Of a DNA stretch of 44,598 nt, positions 34,515-44,001 are shown piece by piece. Numbering within the stretch: position 1 is the stretch's first letter; the number at the start of each line of letters is the position of its first letter. This stretch comes from Acidobacteriota bacterium (GTDB lineage: Bacteria > Acidobacteriota > Terriglobia > Terriglobales > Acidobacteriaceae), in NCBI GenBank assembly GCA_003010405.1, contig PJLO01000018.1, positions 1 through 44,598 on the forward strand, in the 5' to 3' direction. The position numbers and the translations under genes were made by a program. Under the pieces are notes generated by a model that worked only from the letters and a program-made list of their open reading frames with translations, was not told where the DNA came from and ran no database searches.

Positions 34515-34711
34515 TCTTTATTAGCCCGGACCCAGTGTAGAAGGTGACTGCTACCAGTTATCGGGAGCCCTGACCAGTGCTGGTTTAGTCAGATTTCTGT
34601 AGACGACCTGCCGGGGAAATTAGCCGAATTGTCCAAGCTCGTTTGGAATGGCTAACTGATTCGCGAATCCCCAAAAATGGGCAACACGAAAGCAAACGGG
34701 AGGAATAAGAA

Positions 34712-34734
34712 GTGGGGCAGCTTGCCCGCCCCAC
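34712..34734 (-). terminator. Terminator after the YXWGXW-type gene
   Basis: On the minus strand, GTGGGGC, a 9-base loop and GCCCCAC are followed by TTCTTATT. The hairpin is 13 bp past the stop of the 34747 gene; the T-run is imperfect. Confidence 0.5.
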
Positions 34735-34746
34735 CGAGTTTTCTTG

Positions 34747-35235
34747 CTAGCGACCATGTCCGCCGTGATCGCCATGATCTCCATCATGACCGTGGCCGTG
34801 ATCGCCACCATGTCCATGACCACCATCTCGCCCGTGCGCCCAGCCGCCGTGTTCATACCATTCACCACGATTGCGATCATGACGCCAACCATTATGGAAA
34901 TCGCGATCACGCCATTTTCGATCACCCCACTCGCGGCCTTGCCAACGGTAATAGCCGTGGAAGCGATGTCCATGCCACCCGTGATTGTATCCCCAGCCCC
35001 ACCAGGGGCCGACACCGATAAAGATGCCCTTGTGAAAATATTCCGGTCCCCAATACCCATAAGGAGCACAGGCGTAGGGTGAGTAATCATAATATCCCCA
35101 CTGGCATACGGGCGGAGGCCCACCAACCTGTACCCCTACGCTGACTTGTGCCGTGGCGGGTGTTGGCGTTAACGCTAGAAGCATCGCCATCAGTGTGCCC
35201 AGCATAAAACCACAGATTGAAGCTTTTCTTTTCAA
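34747..35235 (-). CDS. Exported His/Gly/Trp-rich YXWGXW-type protein
   Basis: A 162-aa secreted protein. TTG at 35235 is taken as start because GGTGGAG lies 6 bases upstream; an earlier TTG (35268) has no such site. Signal peptide to about residue 30 (LTPTPATAQ). Mature part: PPPVCQWGYYDYSPYACAPYGYWGPEYF, in two Cys and repeated aromatic blocks (written as VCQWGYYDYSPYACAPYGYW for the first part), then GWGYNHGWHGHRFHGYY, and a tail of about 60 residues of His/Asp/Gly repeats. The family is common in Acidobacteria and Burkholderia; the tail suggests metal binding. Confidence 0.85.
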   Translation of the reverse strand: MKRKASICGFMLGTLMAMLLALTPTPATAQVSVGVQVGGPPPVCQWGYYDYSPYACAPYGYWGPEYFHKGIFIGVGPWWGWGYNHGWHGHRFHGYYRWQGREWGDRKWRDRDFHNGWRHDRNRGEWYEHGGWAHGRDGGHGHGGDHGHGHDGDHGDHGGHGR

Positions 35236-35515
35236 TTTGCTCTCCACCTTTTCGTTTTTTTCTTGCAACTCAGCTTGCCTGTACGCAGCTCCAGAGATTT
35301 CTTGGCAAGCTGCTTTGATCTAACACTCGGCGAGAGCAGTAGTTGTGAAGAAGCAACCGCTTCCATTCAATGTGGAAGATCGAATATTTCTGGCCGAGGA
35401 AAGCGCGATTGAGCTTGGGCAGTCCTCGCTGACTCTCTCTGGGATACGCAGACATGTGCCTGGACATCGGCTGGCGGGCGTGACCAGTTCCCGCGTGGCG
35501 CTCCAAGGAAAGAGA

Positions 35516-36571
35516 CTACCTCTTTTTCGCGCTTTTGATAGCCGCATCTTTCAACGTCTGCAGCGTCGCAAGACGGGAGCGGGCTTCGTGGGCCTCTGCT
35601 TCGGGCGGCCTAAGCTCCAGATAGTGATTCAGTGCCGTGGTTGCGTCGTCGTATTTGCCGCTCAGGTCCAGCGCAGAAGCGAGATTGTAGTATGCGTTCG
35701 CCCAACAAGGTGCGAGGTCAGTAGCTTTGCGAAGTAGTGTTACAGGTTCAGCAAGCTCGGGGACTGATTTAGCCAGCTTGATCTTCGACGTGCCAAGTAG
35801 AAAGAGTTGCCGCGCCTCATCAGGTGTCTTCGGGAACTCCGGGAGCGTGAGGCACAACTGAATCACCTTTCCGCGCATGAGCTCGTCGCCCGGATATTGC
35901 TGGAGTGCGCGCAGATATTGCTCGAACTTTGCCTGCGGGGACAACCAGGCCATTTCTGCTTCGAGTTTCCGTTGCCGACGGGTTTGTTCCAGGAGATCGA
36001 CCAATTCTGCGGGACCGTGCCCTCTCGCATATTTAAGCGGCGAACTAATGCTGCCATAAGTTGTCTCCGCATCTACATCGGCACCGGCGTTCAACAGGAG
36101 TTTCACCATCTCAATCGTTTTTTCATTGCTCCAACCAGGTACGTAAGATGTGTCAACCGCATAAAACAGAGCCGTTTCTCCTCCACGGTCGCTGGCGTTA
36201 ACGTCTGCTCCCTTTGCTAACAGTAGTTTCGTGACATCGATGTTGTGATTCTTGACTGCGATAGCAAGAGCGGCATCCCCCCTGCCCTCGTTATCTTTAA
36301 TTTCAAGGTTGGCACCTCTTTCGAGAAGCAGTTTGACAATCTCTGTCTGCCCGTATGTGGCCGCGCATTGAAGCGGGGTAATATAAGCTAAACCTTTGGC
36401 GCACTTAGGTGCATTGATATCTGCTCCTTTGTCCAGCAACTCCCTGGCCGCTTCCACGTTTCCTGTGCGGACTGCATTCGCAAGGCGCTCCTCAAGACTG
36501 TACTGAGCGGAAACTGGAAGAGTGAAGGACAGAAGGCTAGTAGCAAGAACAACGAAAAACATCTTCTTCAT
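35516..36571 (-). CDS. Exported ankyrin-repeat and TPR protein
   Basis: A 351-aa protein with a signal peptide (MKKMFFVVLATSLLSFTLP, cleavage after VSAQ). Residues about 28-180 are four to five ankyrin repeats (NVEAARELLDKGADINAP, TEIVKLLLERGANLEIKD, NIDVTKLLLAKGADVNASD). A helical middle follows and a TPR pair lies near the end (ANAYYNLASALDLSGKYDDA). ATG 36571 is preferred because AGGAA is 6 bases upstream. It starts 24 bp after the next gene upstream on the same strand ends, so the two form an operon. Protein-protein binding in the periplasm is likely. Confidence 0.87.
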   Translation of the reverse strand: MKKMFFVVLATSLLSFTLPVSAQYSLEERLANAVRTGNVEAARELLDKGADINAPKCAKGLAYITPLQCAATYGQTEIVKLLLERGANLEIKDNEGRGDAALAIAVKNHNIDVTKLLLAKGADVNASDRGGETALFYAVDTSYVPGWSNEKTIEMVKLLLNAGADVDAETTYGSISSPLKYARGHGPAELVDLLEQTRRQRKLEAEMAWLSPQAKFEQYLRALQQYPGDELMRGKVIQLCLTLPEFPKTPDEARQLFLLGTSKIKLAKSVPELAEPVTLLRKATDLAPCWANAYYNLASALDLSGKYDDATTALNHYLELRPPEAEAHEARSRLATLQTLKDAAIKSAKKR

Positions 36572-36594
36572 GGTCATTTCCTGGCGCAGGTTCG

Positions 36595-38025
36595 TCATTT
36601 GGAGTTCGGCTCCTCTTCTCCCTTCTCGAGAATTCGGTCTGCTAACTTGTCAGTGAGATCGCTGATATTCATCCCATCAATTACGCCGCGAACTCTTTCC
36701 ATCTTGTAAATCGATGCCGATAGGTCATTTGCGCGGTCGATCACAGCCTTGATCTGCTTGCGTTGCTCTGGCGTGGTGGTCTCCAGGGCCATCATCTCGC
36801 GCATCTGTTTGCGCTCGGCGCGCACCGCATCGAAGAGAGCCTTTCGCTTGTTCAGATCGTTGACCAGACCTTCGAACTTCTCGCCGGCTTTGGCCGAAAC
36901 GAGTTCGAGCGTGGCTTTGCGCAGCATCGCCGACATCGCCTCGCGAGAGAACATTGCATCGATTGACATCGCGACTTCGTGGCCCAATCGCGGGTCGCAA
37001 ATCGCCTGCGCCGCTCTCTCCATGTCCGGATCGACCGATGCAGGAAGCGGACGGCTCTGCCGAATCGCCTGAACCAGCATTGCGAACTGCAGCGATTTCG
37101 CAGGATCTTTCAAGTAACGCGATGCTGCGTCGTAGTCCTTCTCTTGCTCAACAAGATGGAGATAAGCTCCGTCTTCTCCGGCAATGAAAGTCTTGCCCGC
37201 GATCAGGATGTAGTTGTATGGCACCGGGAACCGCTCACCGAGCAGTCCGACCATCTCCCACCCGGCAATAACGTACTCCGCGGTCTTTGCAAGCCTGTCA
37301 TCGCCCAGGTAGATTTCTTTCAGAGTGACCGGACCTCGTTCCTGCGAAATGGGGAGCGGCGGAACGATACTTTTCAAATGCTTCGCCGATTTCGAAACTT
37401 CGGGGTCAGTGATCTGTGCGTCCCAAGCCAAAGGCTCGTCCGCGCTTTTAAACGCAACTGTGTAGCCACCCGCGTAAGATGCGGTCACTGTCTCATCACG
37501 CTTTGGATTCGCGCCAGGGCTGACGACGACCGGAGGAGCATCTTTTAGAGATTCCACCACCCCTGCCTTGCGCCCATCGAAAAGTTCCTGGAGGCGTTTC
37601 GCTTCCATCGCAACCTTTTGTTCTTCCCGCTTCTGCATTTCGGCCATGACTTTCGCCAATCCACCAAGCACCTTGCCAGCCTTCTTATCTAACTCCTTTC
37701 GCTCGCGCTCTGCTTGCTTTTCCTTTTCCCTGGCTGCGTCCTTCTCATCTTTTCTATGAACGCGTTGTTCATGTTGCCGGGTTTGCTTCTCGTTATAAGG
37801 CCGCGAATTGCTGCCACTGAAATTACAATCGCTGACAGCGCTAGGCACACACTTGGGGCCATTCGCCTCCGGTATTTGTGCGAAAGCTAGAGGGCCGAAG
37901 GACAGCGCAGCAAGAAGACTGGCGATTCTAAGGTAGGAAAGAGGAAGCGGAATGTGGCATAGGAGGGTTTGATCATCTGAGAATTCAGACTCAGAACAAG
38001 CATACCTACGGTAATACCCTTTCAT
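36595..38025 (-). CDS. Exported coiled-coil hypothetical protein
   Basis: A 476-aa protein. A hydrophobic segment at about 31-50 (LRIASLLAALSFGPLAFAQ) preceded by a charged stretch looks like a signal peptide or anchor. A highly charged region at about 75-150 (EKQTRQHEQRVHRKDEKDAA, then REKEKQAERERKELDKK) is a coiled coil. The middle and C-terminal parts are mixed helix/strand with no family recognised (YAGGYTVAFKSADEPLAWD; VEQEKDYDAASRYLKDPAK). ATG 38025 has AAGGAGA upstream. It is the first gene of a two-gene unit with the ankyrin/TPR protein. Confidence 0.75.
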   Translation of the reverse strand: MKGYYRRYACSESEFSDDQTLLCHIPLPLSYLRIASLLAALSFGPLAFAQIPEANGPKCVPSAVSDCNFSGSNSRPYNEKQTRQHEQRVHRKDEKDAAREKEKQAERERKELDKKAGKVLGGLAKVMAEMQKREEQKVAMEAKRLQELFDGRKAGVVESLKDAPPVVVSPGANPKRDETVTASYAGGYTVAFKSADEPLAWDAQITDPEVSKSAKHLKSIVPPLPISQERGPVTLKEIYLGDDRLAKTAEYVIAGWEMVGLLGERFPVPYNYILIAGKTFIAGEDGAYLHLVEQEKDYDAASRYLKDPAKSLQFAMLVQAIRQSRPLPASVDPDMERAAQAICDPRLGHEVAMSIDAMFSREAMSAMLRKATLELVSAKAGEKFEGLVNDLNKRKALFDAVRAERKQMREMMALETTTPEQRKQIKAVIDRANDLSASIYKMERVRGVIDGMNISDLTDKLADRILEKGEEEPNSK

Positions 38026-38384
38026 TCCCGAAGGTCTCCTTCAGTTCATGACATCTCTGAGTAAAAGTTTAAACAATATATAAAAAGAAATAAATCAGTG
38101 TTTGGATCAGTGAGATAGCTCGCGTTTTTGTCTGCGTCTGGGCCGTCTGCCAAATGCCTGCCCTGTACTCCACCGCCAGAACGCGCCGATCGTTAGTCGC
38201 CCCTCACTGAAGCTTTTGAGTAGCCGCACCCACTTTTCCTCAGGACAGTAGCTCTGGTGTTATCCGAGCTTGCGCTTAAAACCATGTTGGATAGAGAATC
38301 GTTTTCGGACTAGGCGCGCGGAACTTTTCAGGGCTCTGTTCGATGCCGCGAGACCCGTGATCGAGGGAAACGAGAAAAGTTGTC
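38026..38384. other. Divergent intergenic region
   Basis: Between the minus-strand coiled-coil gene and the plus-strand kinase. 38060-38100 is A/T-rich and could hold promoters for both. No gene, repeat or RNA was recognised. Confidence 0.5.
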
Positions 38385-40652
38385 ATGACGACTGGAAGTG
38401 GCGAAGAGATGATTTCCATCCCAACCCTGAAAGCTGCAGAACCTTACCAGCGTTCTCTTCTGGATCGCATATCCGATGCGATTTGCATATGCGACCGGGA
38501 ATGGCGCGTCGTGTACCTGAATCCTGCTGCGTTCCAAATGCTTGGATTCATCGGGAAGAAGCCGGAGGAGGTGCTGGAACGTAGCATTTGGGAGCTTAGA
38601 CCTGACATTGTAAAAAAGCCGTTCTACCAGCACTTCCATCGGGTCATAGAGCAGCAAGTTCCCGTGCAGTTCGAGGTGCAAGATCCGCTTAAGGGACGCT
38701 GGTTCGAGTTCTGCTGCTATCCCACGCTTGACGGCATGGCGATAATTACCCGCGAAACCACTGCGCAAAAAGAGAAACTGCGGAAGGACATAGAGGATCG
38801 TGTACGGGCGGCGGAGACACTACGTCAGCGAGTCGAGGAACTGGAAACAATCATGGATGTCGTTCCCGCAGTCGTTTTTGTGGCTCACGACCCGCTATGC
38901 GACATCATCACGGGCAACAAGATGGCCAACCAGTTCTACGAGGCCGCTTCAGGGGAAAATGTATCCGCCAACCTGGCTGAGACACGGCGAATTTCTTGTG
39001 ATGGGAGGGAAGTTCAGGCCGAAGAGCTGCCAATGCAGCAAGCCGTGAAGGGCAAAGAAGTGCGGGGCGTGGAACTTGAGGTTGAGCTACCTAGCGGTAG
39101 GCGCGTGACGGCAATGGGCGGCGCCAGCCCATTGCTGGATAGTGAAGGCAAAGTTCGCGGTTGTGTTGGAGCTTTCGTAGATATCTCCGAGCTCAAAAGG
39201 GCGGAACGGGCTCTACGTGAGAGTGAGGAGCGTTTCCGTGCCATGGCGAGCGCCTCCCCCAACCTTGTAGGGAGTGGTGATGCCGCGGGTAAAGTCGATT
39301 ACCTTAACGACCGGTGGTACCAGCACACGGGGCTCACTCCTGAACAGTCACTGGGTTTAGGTTTTCTAAACGCGTTTCACCCCGACGATGCCCAACGCAT
39401 AGTGCAGACAAGGCAGAAAGTTATGGAAAGCGGGAACGCTGCTGACGACCTTCAGTGCCGTATCCGCCGTGCCAGCGATGGTAGCTACCGCTGGCATTTG
39501 GGGCGATACGTGCCGCTTCGCGATGCTGAAGGGAAAGTAGTCCGCTGGTATGGCACTTGGAGCGACATTGAGGAGTTGAAAGAGGCTCAAGCACAAGCTA
39601 CAGAGCGGGAGACATGGTTCCGCACCCTGTTCGACACTATCCCGATGAGTGCGGTCTTAATAGAGCCTTATTCGCGAAAAGTTTTGCAATTCAACGATGC
39701 AGCGGCAGAGAGCCTCGGATACACTCGCGAAGAAGTTACCGGGCTGACGTTAGATGCTGTTGAGTTAACCTCCTCTCAACAGCTTGACCGACAATTTGCG
39801 GAGCGATTGCGTTCGCTTGCTCCTGTTGTCTTTGAGAAAAAACTACGAGCTAAGTCTGGTGCAATTCGGGATTTCGTTGTACATAGCCGCTTTCTGACCA
39901 TGAATGGTCGCTTAGTAATCAATTCGGTCTTGCAGGACATAACGGAGAAGAAGGCATCGGAAGCGGCTCTCCTCCGCAGTGAAAAGCTGGCGTCAGTGGG
40001 CCGCATGGCGGCGACGGTCGCTCACGAAATCAACAACCCTCTGGAGGCCGTCACCAACTGTGTCTACCTCATTAACGGAAATCCCAACCTCCCCCCGGAA
40101 CTGAAGGAATATGCGGACATTGCCGAGCGGGAACTCCATCGGATCGCGCATATCGCCCAGCGGACACTCGGATTTTATCGGGAGAACCGGAAGCCAGCCG
40201 TGACGGATGTTCGTACTTTGGTAGACGAGGTGGTCGAGCTCTATAACCCAATCTTCACGCGCAAGGATATCCGCCTGAAGATTGAACACAACGGCTACTC
40301 CAGCGAAATCTTTGGTAGAGCTGGCGAGATTCGGCAGGTCCTCTCAAACCTGCTGACGAATGCTGTTGATGCCTCCCATCCCAGAGGGATAGTGAGGGTA
40401 CACACCAGCCATGTCTCACTGAAAGGTCGTGGTTACGTCCGCGTAACGATTGCCGACACGGGCACGGGGATTCCGGCCGTCAACCGGAGCCGCATTTTCG
40501 AGCCCTTCTTTACCACAAAGGAGGCAGTCGGCAATGGTCTGGGCCTTTGGGTGAGTAAGAAGATTATCGAGAGACACAAGGGGCGAATCCGAGCCCGCAG
40601 CATTGAGGGAAAAGGGACTGTGTTCTCAATTTTCGTGCCCTGCCCGGAGTAA
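38385..40652 (+). CDS. Four-PAS histidine kinase
   Basis: A 755-aa soluble sensor kinase. PAS domains lie at about 20-130, 155-270, 285-395 and 410-525; short coiled coils join them (KEKLRKDIEDRVRAAETL). HisKA: His547 in VAHEINNPLEAV, preceded by SEKLASVGRMA, nearly the same as in the kai-operon kinase. HATPase: SNLLTNAVDAS, DTGTGIP, FEPFFTTKEAVGNGLGL. ATG 38385 is in a weak ribosome-binding context; a second ATG at 38409 follows AGAG. No response regulator lies next to it. The C-terminal half is a paralogue of the kai-operon kinase. Confidence 0.93.
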   Translation: MTTGSGEEMISIPTLKAAEPYQRSLLDRISDAICICDREWRVVYLNPAAFQMLGFIGKKPEEVLERSIWELRPDIVKKPFYQHFHRVIEQQVPVQFEVQDPLKGRWFEFCCYPTLDGMAIITRETTAQKEKLRKDIEDRVRAAETLRQRVEELETIMDVVPAVVFVAHDPLCDIITGNKMANQFYEAASGENVSANLAETRRISCDGREVQAEELPMQQAVKGKEVRGVELEVELPSGRRVTAMGGASPLLDSEGKVRGCVGAFVDISELKRAERALRESEERFRAMASASPNLVGSGDAAGKVDYLNDRWYQHTGLTPEQSLGLGFLNAFHPDDAQRIVQTRQKVMESGNAADDLQCRIRRASDGSYRWHLGRYVPLRDAEGKVVRWYGTWSDIEELKEAQAQATERETWFRTLFDTIPMSAVLIEPYSRKVLQFNDAAAESLGYTREEVTGLTLDAVELTSSQQLDRQFAERLRSLAPVVFEKKLRAKSGAIRDFVVHSRFLTMNGRLVINSVLQDITEKKASEAALLRSEKLASVGRMAATVAHEINNPLEAVTNCVYLINGNPNLPPELKEYADIAERELHRIAHIAQRTLGFYRENRKPAVTDVRTLVDEVVELYNPIFTRKDIRLKIEHNGYSSEIFGRAGEIRQVLSNLLTNAVDASHPRGIVRVHTSHVSLKGRGYVRVTIADTGTGIPAVNRSRIFEPFFTTKEAVGNGLGLWVSKKIIERHKGRIRARSIEGKGTVFSIFVPCPE

Positions 40653-40710
40653 GGACCTCCAAATCTAAGGTTTCGATTCGGTCGGAAATGCTGTCGTTGT
40701 CCAATAGCTT

Positions 40711-40860
40711 GATATCCGTATGTGCGGCACCACTTTCTTGACCCATTTGGGCGAGTCTGGGTGCGATGTCTGGACGCTGGCACGCATTGCCGGACACTCC
40801 GAAGACGGTTCGCAAACTCTGTTCCACCGTCCCCGCCTGCCCTCAACAGCTTTGCGTCGC
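40711..40860 (+). pseudogene. Relic of a tyrosine integrase C-terminus
   Basis: TTFLTHLGESGCDVWTLARI followed by AGHS matches box II of phage-type integrases (RHTFLTxLGESG...IAGHS). The normal RH before it is present but in the +1 frame (CGGCAC then an extra C), and the final Tyr motif is lost. Only about 45 residues are recognisable. It is a dead fragment of a former integrated element. The rest of 40653-41185 has no gene. Confidence 0.65.
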
Positions 40861-41185
40861 CGCTGTATTTACTCTGCGGATAAGCTGTTGACTGAAGATG
40901 ACGCATCACTAGCGAAGGAGATACCGTCGCAGTGAGCCGTTTATCGAGAATCGATTAAGATACGCAAATCGGAGAACTCGCGCCGATTCTTCACTGGAAC
41001 GCAGGCCGCCAAACCTGTGCTGAGGCCTCCGTGAGCACATCTCATAGCAAACGATTCCCATTGACTCACTAAGAGATGTGAGGGACCATACCTTCCGTTC
41101 AGTAGCCTCGACGTGCAGGTGAACCTGAGAGGCCGTTTCTTCTGGATGGGATGACAGCCTTGCGGAGATTCAAATAGGGGCCATC

Positions 41186-43642
41186 ATGTATCGCAGACTG
41201 ACAAGATTCGCGCTGCTGCTGCTGATACTGTTCTGCGCGCTGTCTCTTGCCGTGCCAACGCATGCACAGGAACAGGTGATTGTGGTCGGCGCGGACAACA
41301 ACTTCCCCCCTTTTGAGTTTGCTGATAAGAACGGGCAGCCAGCAGGTTATAACGTCGATTTGATCTATGCTGTCGCCCGCGAGATGGGAATCAATATCCG
41401 TGTCGTAGCTGGACCGTGGAATGAAATCCGACGACAGTTCGACCAGGGCAACATAGACGTTCTATCGGGTATGTTCTTCTCCCCAAACCGCGCCGCCACC
41501 ATTGACTTTTCGATTCCTCATTCGGCTGTGACCTACTCCATCTTCGTTCGCAACAATGGGCCAAGGCTTCGCTCCATCGACGATCTGCGCGGGCGCACCG
41601 TGCTGGCGCAGCAGGGCGATCTCGTATCCGAGATGCTGCTCGCCCAAGGTATCCATCCCATTCTCGTGGCAGATACACAGACCGCACTGCATCTTCTGTC
41701 GAAAGGCGAGGGCGATGCCGCCGCCGTCGCCAAGATCTCGGGACTCTATTCCCTGCAAGAGCAGGGAATCCGCAACGTACAGGTGGTCAGCGATCCATTC
41801 CCGCAGCTACTCTACTGCTTCGCTGTGCGGCATAACCGGAAAGACGCTTTGCTGTCCCGCTTGAACGAAGGCTTGACCATTCTGAAATACAATGGCGTGC
41901 AGGCGCGTATCGCAGCGAAATGGCTGGGCCCATGGGAGCAGGAGACACAGTTGAGCCGGTACCTTCTCATCATCGGAGCGCCCTTGGCAACCCTGCTAGC
42001 CCTGTCCTTGGCGTGGTCCTGGATGCTGCGGCGGCTTGTTCGCCAACGAACCGCATCGCTGCAGGTCGAGTTGGCAGAGCGCCAGCGCGCAGAAAGGAAG
42101 TTGCAGGAAGCGAATCGGACACTGGAGACCACTCTTAGCGCTTCACCGGTAGCCATCATTGTGTGCGACCTGGAGGAGAGAGTTAAGGTTTGGAACAAGA
42201 CTTGTGAAGTACTGTTCGGGTGGACAGCCAACGAAGTTGTTAACCGCCCACTCCCGACGGTTCCCGTCGACATGGAGTACGAGCATCAGGAACTGCTGCG
42301 GAGGACGCGACAAGGCGAGATCATCACCAATCTCGAACTGAAGCGACGAAGGAAGGACGGCAAGCTCCTGGAACTTAGCGCATCGATTGCGCCTCTGCGA
42401 GACGATCAGGGGTGCGTCATTGGCACACTGGCAGTATATGCCGACCAGACCGAACGCAAACTCTTGGAAACGCAGTTGCTCCAAGCGCAAAAGATGGAGA
42501 GTGTGGGCCGCATGGCGGGCGGGGTAGCTCACGATTTCAATAACCTTCTTGGCGTCATCCTGGGACACGGAGAGTTGCTCACAGGAGAGATTCCATCCGA
42601 TTCGCCCTGGCATGAGCGAGTGGAGGAAATCGTGGAAGCGGGCCAGCGGGCGGCAGCACTCACCGCCCAACTACTTGCCTTCAGTCGCCGTCAGATTTTG
42701 CAGGCTCAGGTTGTGAACCTGAATAGCCTGTTATCAGATACCAACAACATGCTGTCTCGGATGATTCGCGAAAGCATCGTGCTCCAACTACAGCTAGACG
42801 CCAGAGTGCCGAACGTGAAGGCTGATCCAGGGCAACTCGTCCAGGTGATCCTCAACCTGGCGGTGAATGCACGCGATGCAATGCCAGCCGGCGGAACGCT
42901 AACCATTACCACCAGCAATGTTGACTTTCCGACTGATCATAACGATCAGGGAACGGTGGTGCCGGCGGGCCGTTATGTGGTGCTGACCGTGAAAGACACC
43001 GGGATCGGCATGAATGCCGAGACACGGGCGAGGATATTTGAGCCGTTCTTTACAACCAAACCGCCCGAGATTGGTACAGGACTGGGCTTGGCTACGGTCC
43101 ACGGTATCGTCAGCCAAACCGGTGGCTATATCTCGGTGGAAAGCGAACTCGGAACTGGAGCAATCTTCAGGATCTATTTCCCGCAACTGCAACCCGAAGA
43201 GGTGAATCCCGAGATCACTCCGCGGCACTTGCCAGAACAAATAGAACGAGGATCGGAAACACTCTTGCTCGTCGAAGACGCCATGGCGCTGCGCACCATG
43301 ATCGGCGAAAACCTGTGCAGTCTCGGATACAAGGTTCTTACCGCCGCCAACGGAGTTGAGGCTCTGGTATTGGCACGCGAGTACAAGGAGCCGATTCACC
43401 TGTTGATTACCGACGTGGTTATGCCGCTCTTGGGCGGGATCGAACTGCAGAAAGAAATGCTAGCTCTGAGGCCGGGAATCCCGGTGCTGTTCATGACCGG
43501 ATACGCCGATGAAACCCTGGAGCAAAGACAGAGCTCGGCTAGCGTGGTTGTGATCCAAAAGCCGTTTCGGATGGACGAACTGGCATACACCCTGCGCGAG
43601 ATCTTCAACGGTACCCGCAACGCCTCAACCGACGCAGCCTGA
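41186..43642 (+). CDS. Hybrid histidine kinase with periplasmic solute-binding sensor
   Basis: An 818-aa membrane sensor. Signal peptide to about residue 27 (LAVPTHAQ), then a bacterial SBP_3 type periplasmic domain (about 30-255: VGADNNFPPFEFADKNG, RTVLAQQGDL, SKGEGDAAAVAK), one membrane helix (about 260-280, LLIIGAPLATLLALSLAW), a PAS (about 310-425), HisKA with His449 in VAHDFNNLLG, HATPase (VNARDAMP, DTGIGM, EPFFTTKPPEIGTGLGL), and a C-terminal receiver with Asp743 in LLITDVVMP. Amino acids or similar small solutes are the expected ligand. It is alone; no partner gene adjoins it. Confidence 0.95.
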   Translation: MYRRLTRFALLLLILFCALSLAVPTHAQEQVIVVGADNNFPPFEFADKNGQPAGYNVDLIYAVAREMGINIRVVAGPWNEIRRQFDQGNIDVLSGMFFSPNRAATIDFSIPHSAVTYSIFVRNNGPRLRSIDDLRGRTVLAQQGDLVSEMLLAQGIHPILVADTQTALHLLSKGEGDAAAVAKISGLYSLQEQGIRNVQVVSDPFPQLLYCFAVRHNRKDALLSRLNEGLTILKYNGVQARIAAKWLGPWEQETQLSRYLLIIGAPLATLLALSLAWSWMLRRLVRQRTASLQVELAERQRAERKLQEANRTLETTLSASPVAIIVCDLEERVKVWNKTCEVLFGWTANEVVNRPLPTVPVDMEYEHQELLRRTRQGEIITNLELKRRRKDGKLLELSASIAPLRDDQGCVIGTLAVYADQTERKLLETQLLQAQKMESVGRMAGGVAHDFNNLLGVILGHGELLTGEIPSDSPWHERVEEIVEAGQRAAALTAQLLAFSRRQILQAQVVNLNSLLSDTNNMLSRMIRESIVLQLQLDARVPNVKADPGQLVQVILNLAVNARDAMPAGGTLTITTSNVDFPTDHNDQGTVVPAGRYVVLTVKDTGIGMNAETRARIFEPFFTTKPPEIGTGLGLATVHGIVSQTGGYISVESELGTGAIFRIYFPQLQPEEVNPEITPRHLPEQIERGSETLLLVEDAMALRTMIGENLCSLGYKVLTAANGVEALVLAREYKEPIHLLITDVVMPLLGGIELQKEMLALRPGIPVLFMTGYADETLEQRQSSASVVVIQKPFRMDELAYTLREIFNGTRNASTDAA

Positions 43643-43924
43643 GTCCAAGGTTCTGTCCAATGCCCAGCGGCAGCAGGTTCTCCAGCGGGCGCGTACCCAT
43701 GCTTCTATTCATGGCTTCTGTTACGCTCTCGGGCCGGATTGGTACCGAGAAGAATGGTTTGCCGGAACAATGGCTAAGATGGCGGGGTGCTGTGGTCACT
43801 TCGGGATGAACTGCGCGAGGCCGTCGAGCCATAAGCCCACCCAAAATTGAGGCAGAGTAGCCGCAATTTTCACCGCAATTCCAAGTTGAAAAGGGAAGCC
43901 AGAAGTCTAACTGATTGATTCTCA
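43643..43924. other. Gap before tRNA-Arg
   Basis: No credible coding sequence. A minus-strand frame across it ends inside the kinase and has no ribosome-binding site or recognised domain. Confidence 0.5.
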
Positions 43925-44001
43925 TGGTAGGAGCGCCAGGATTCGAACCTGGGACCCTCTGCTTAGAAGGCAGATGCTCTATCCAACTGAGCTACGCTCC
44001 C
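43925..44001 (-). tRNA. tRNA-Arg (anticodon TCT)
   Basis: A 77-base cloverleaf on the minus strand: acceptor GGGAGCG pairing with CGCTCCT, D-arm GTAGCTCAGTTGGATAGAGC, anticodon stem TCTGC/GCAGA with loop CTTCTAA (TCT), T-arm GGTTCGAATCC, and encoded CCA. No integrase is next to it. Confidence 0.95.

Noticed and set aside
43605..43925. Minus-strand frame of 106 codons next to tRNA-Arg
   Set aside because: No domain or ribosome-binding site and it overlaps the hybrid kinase 3' end.
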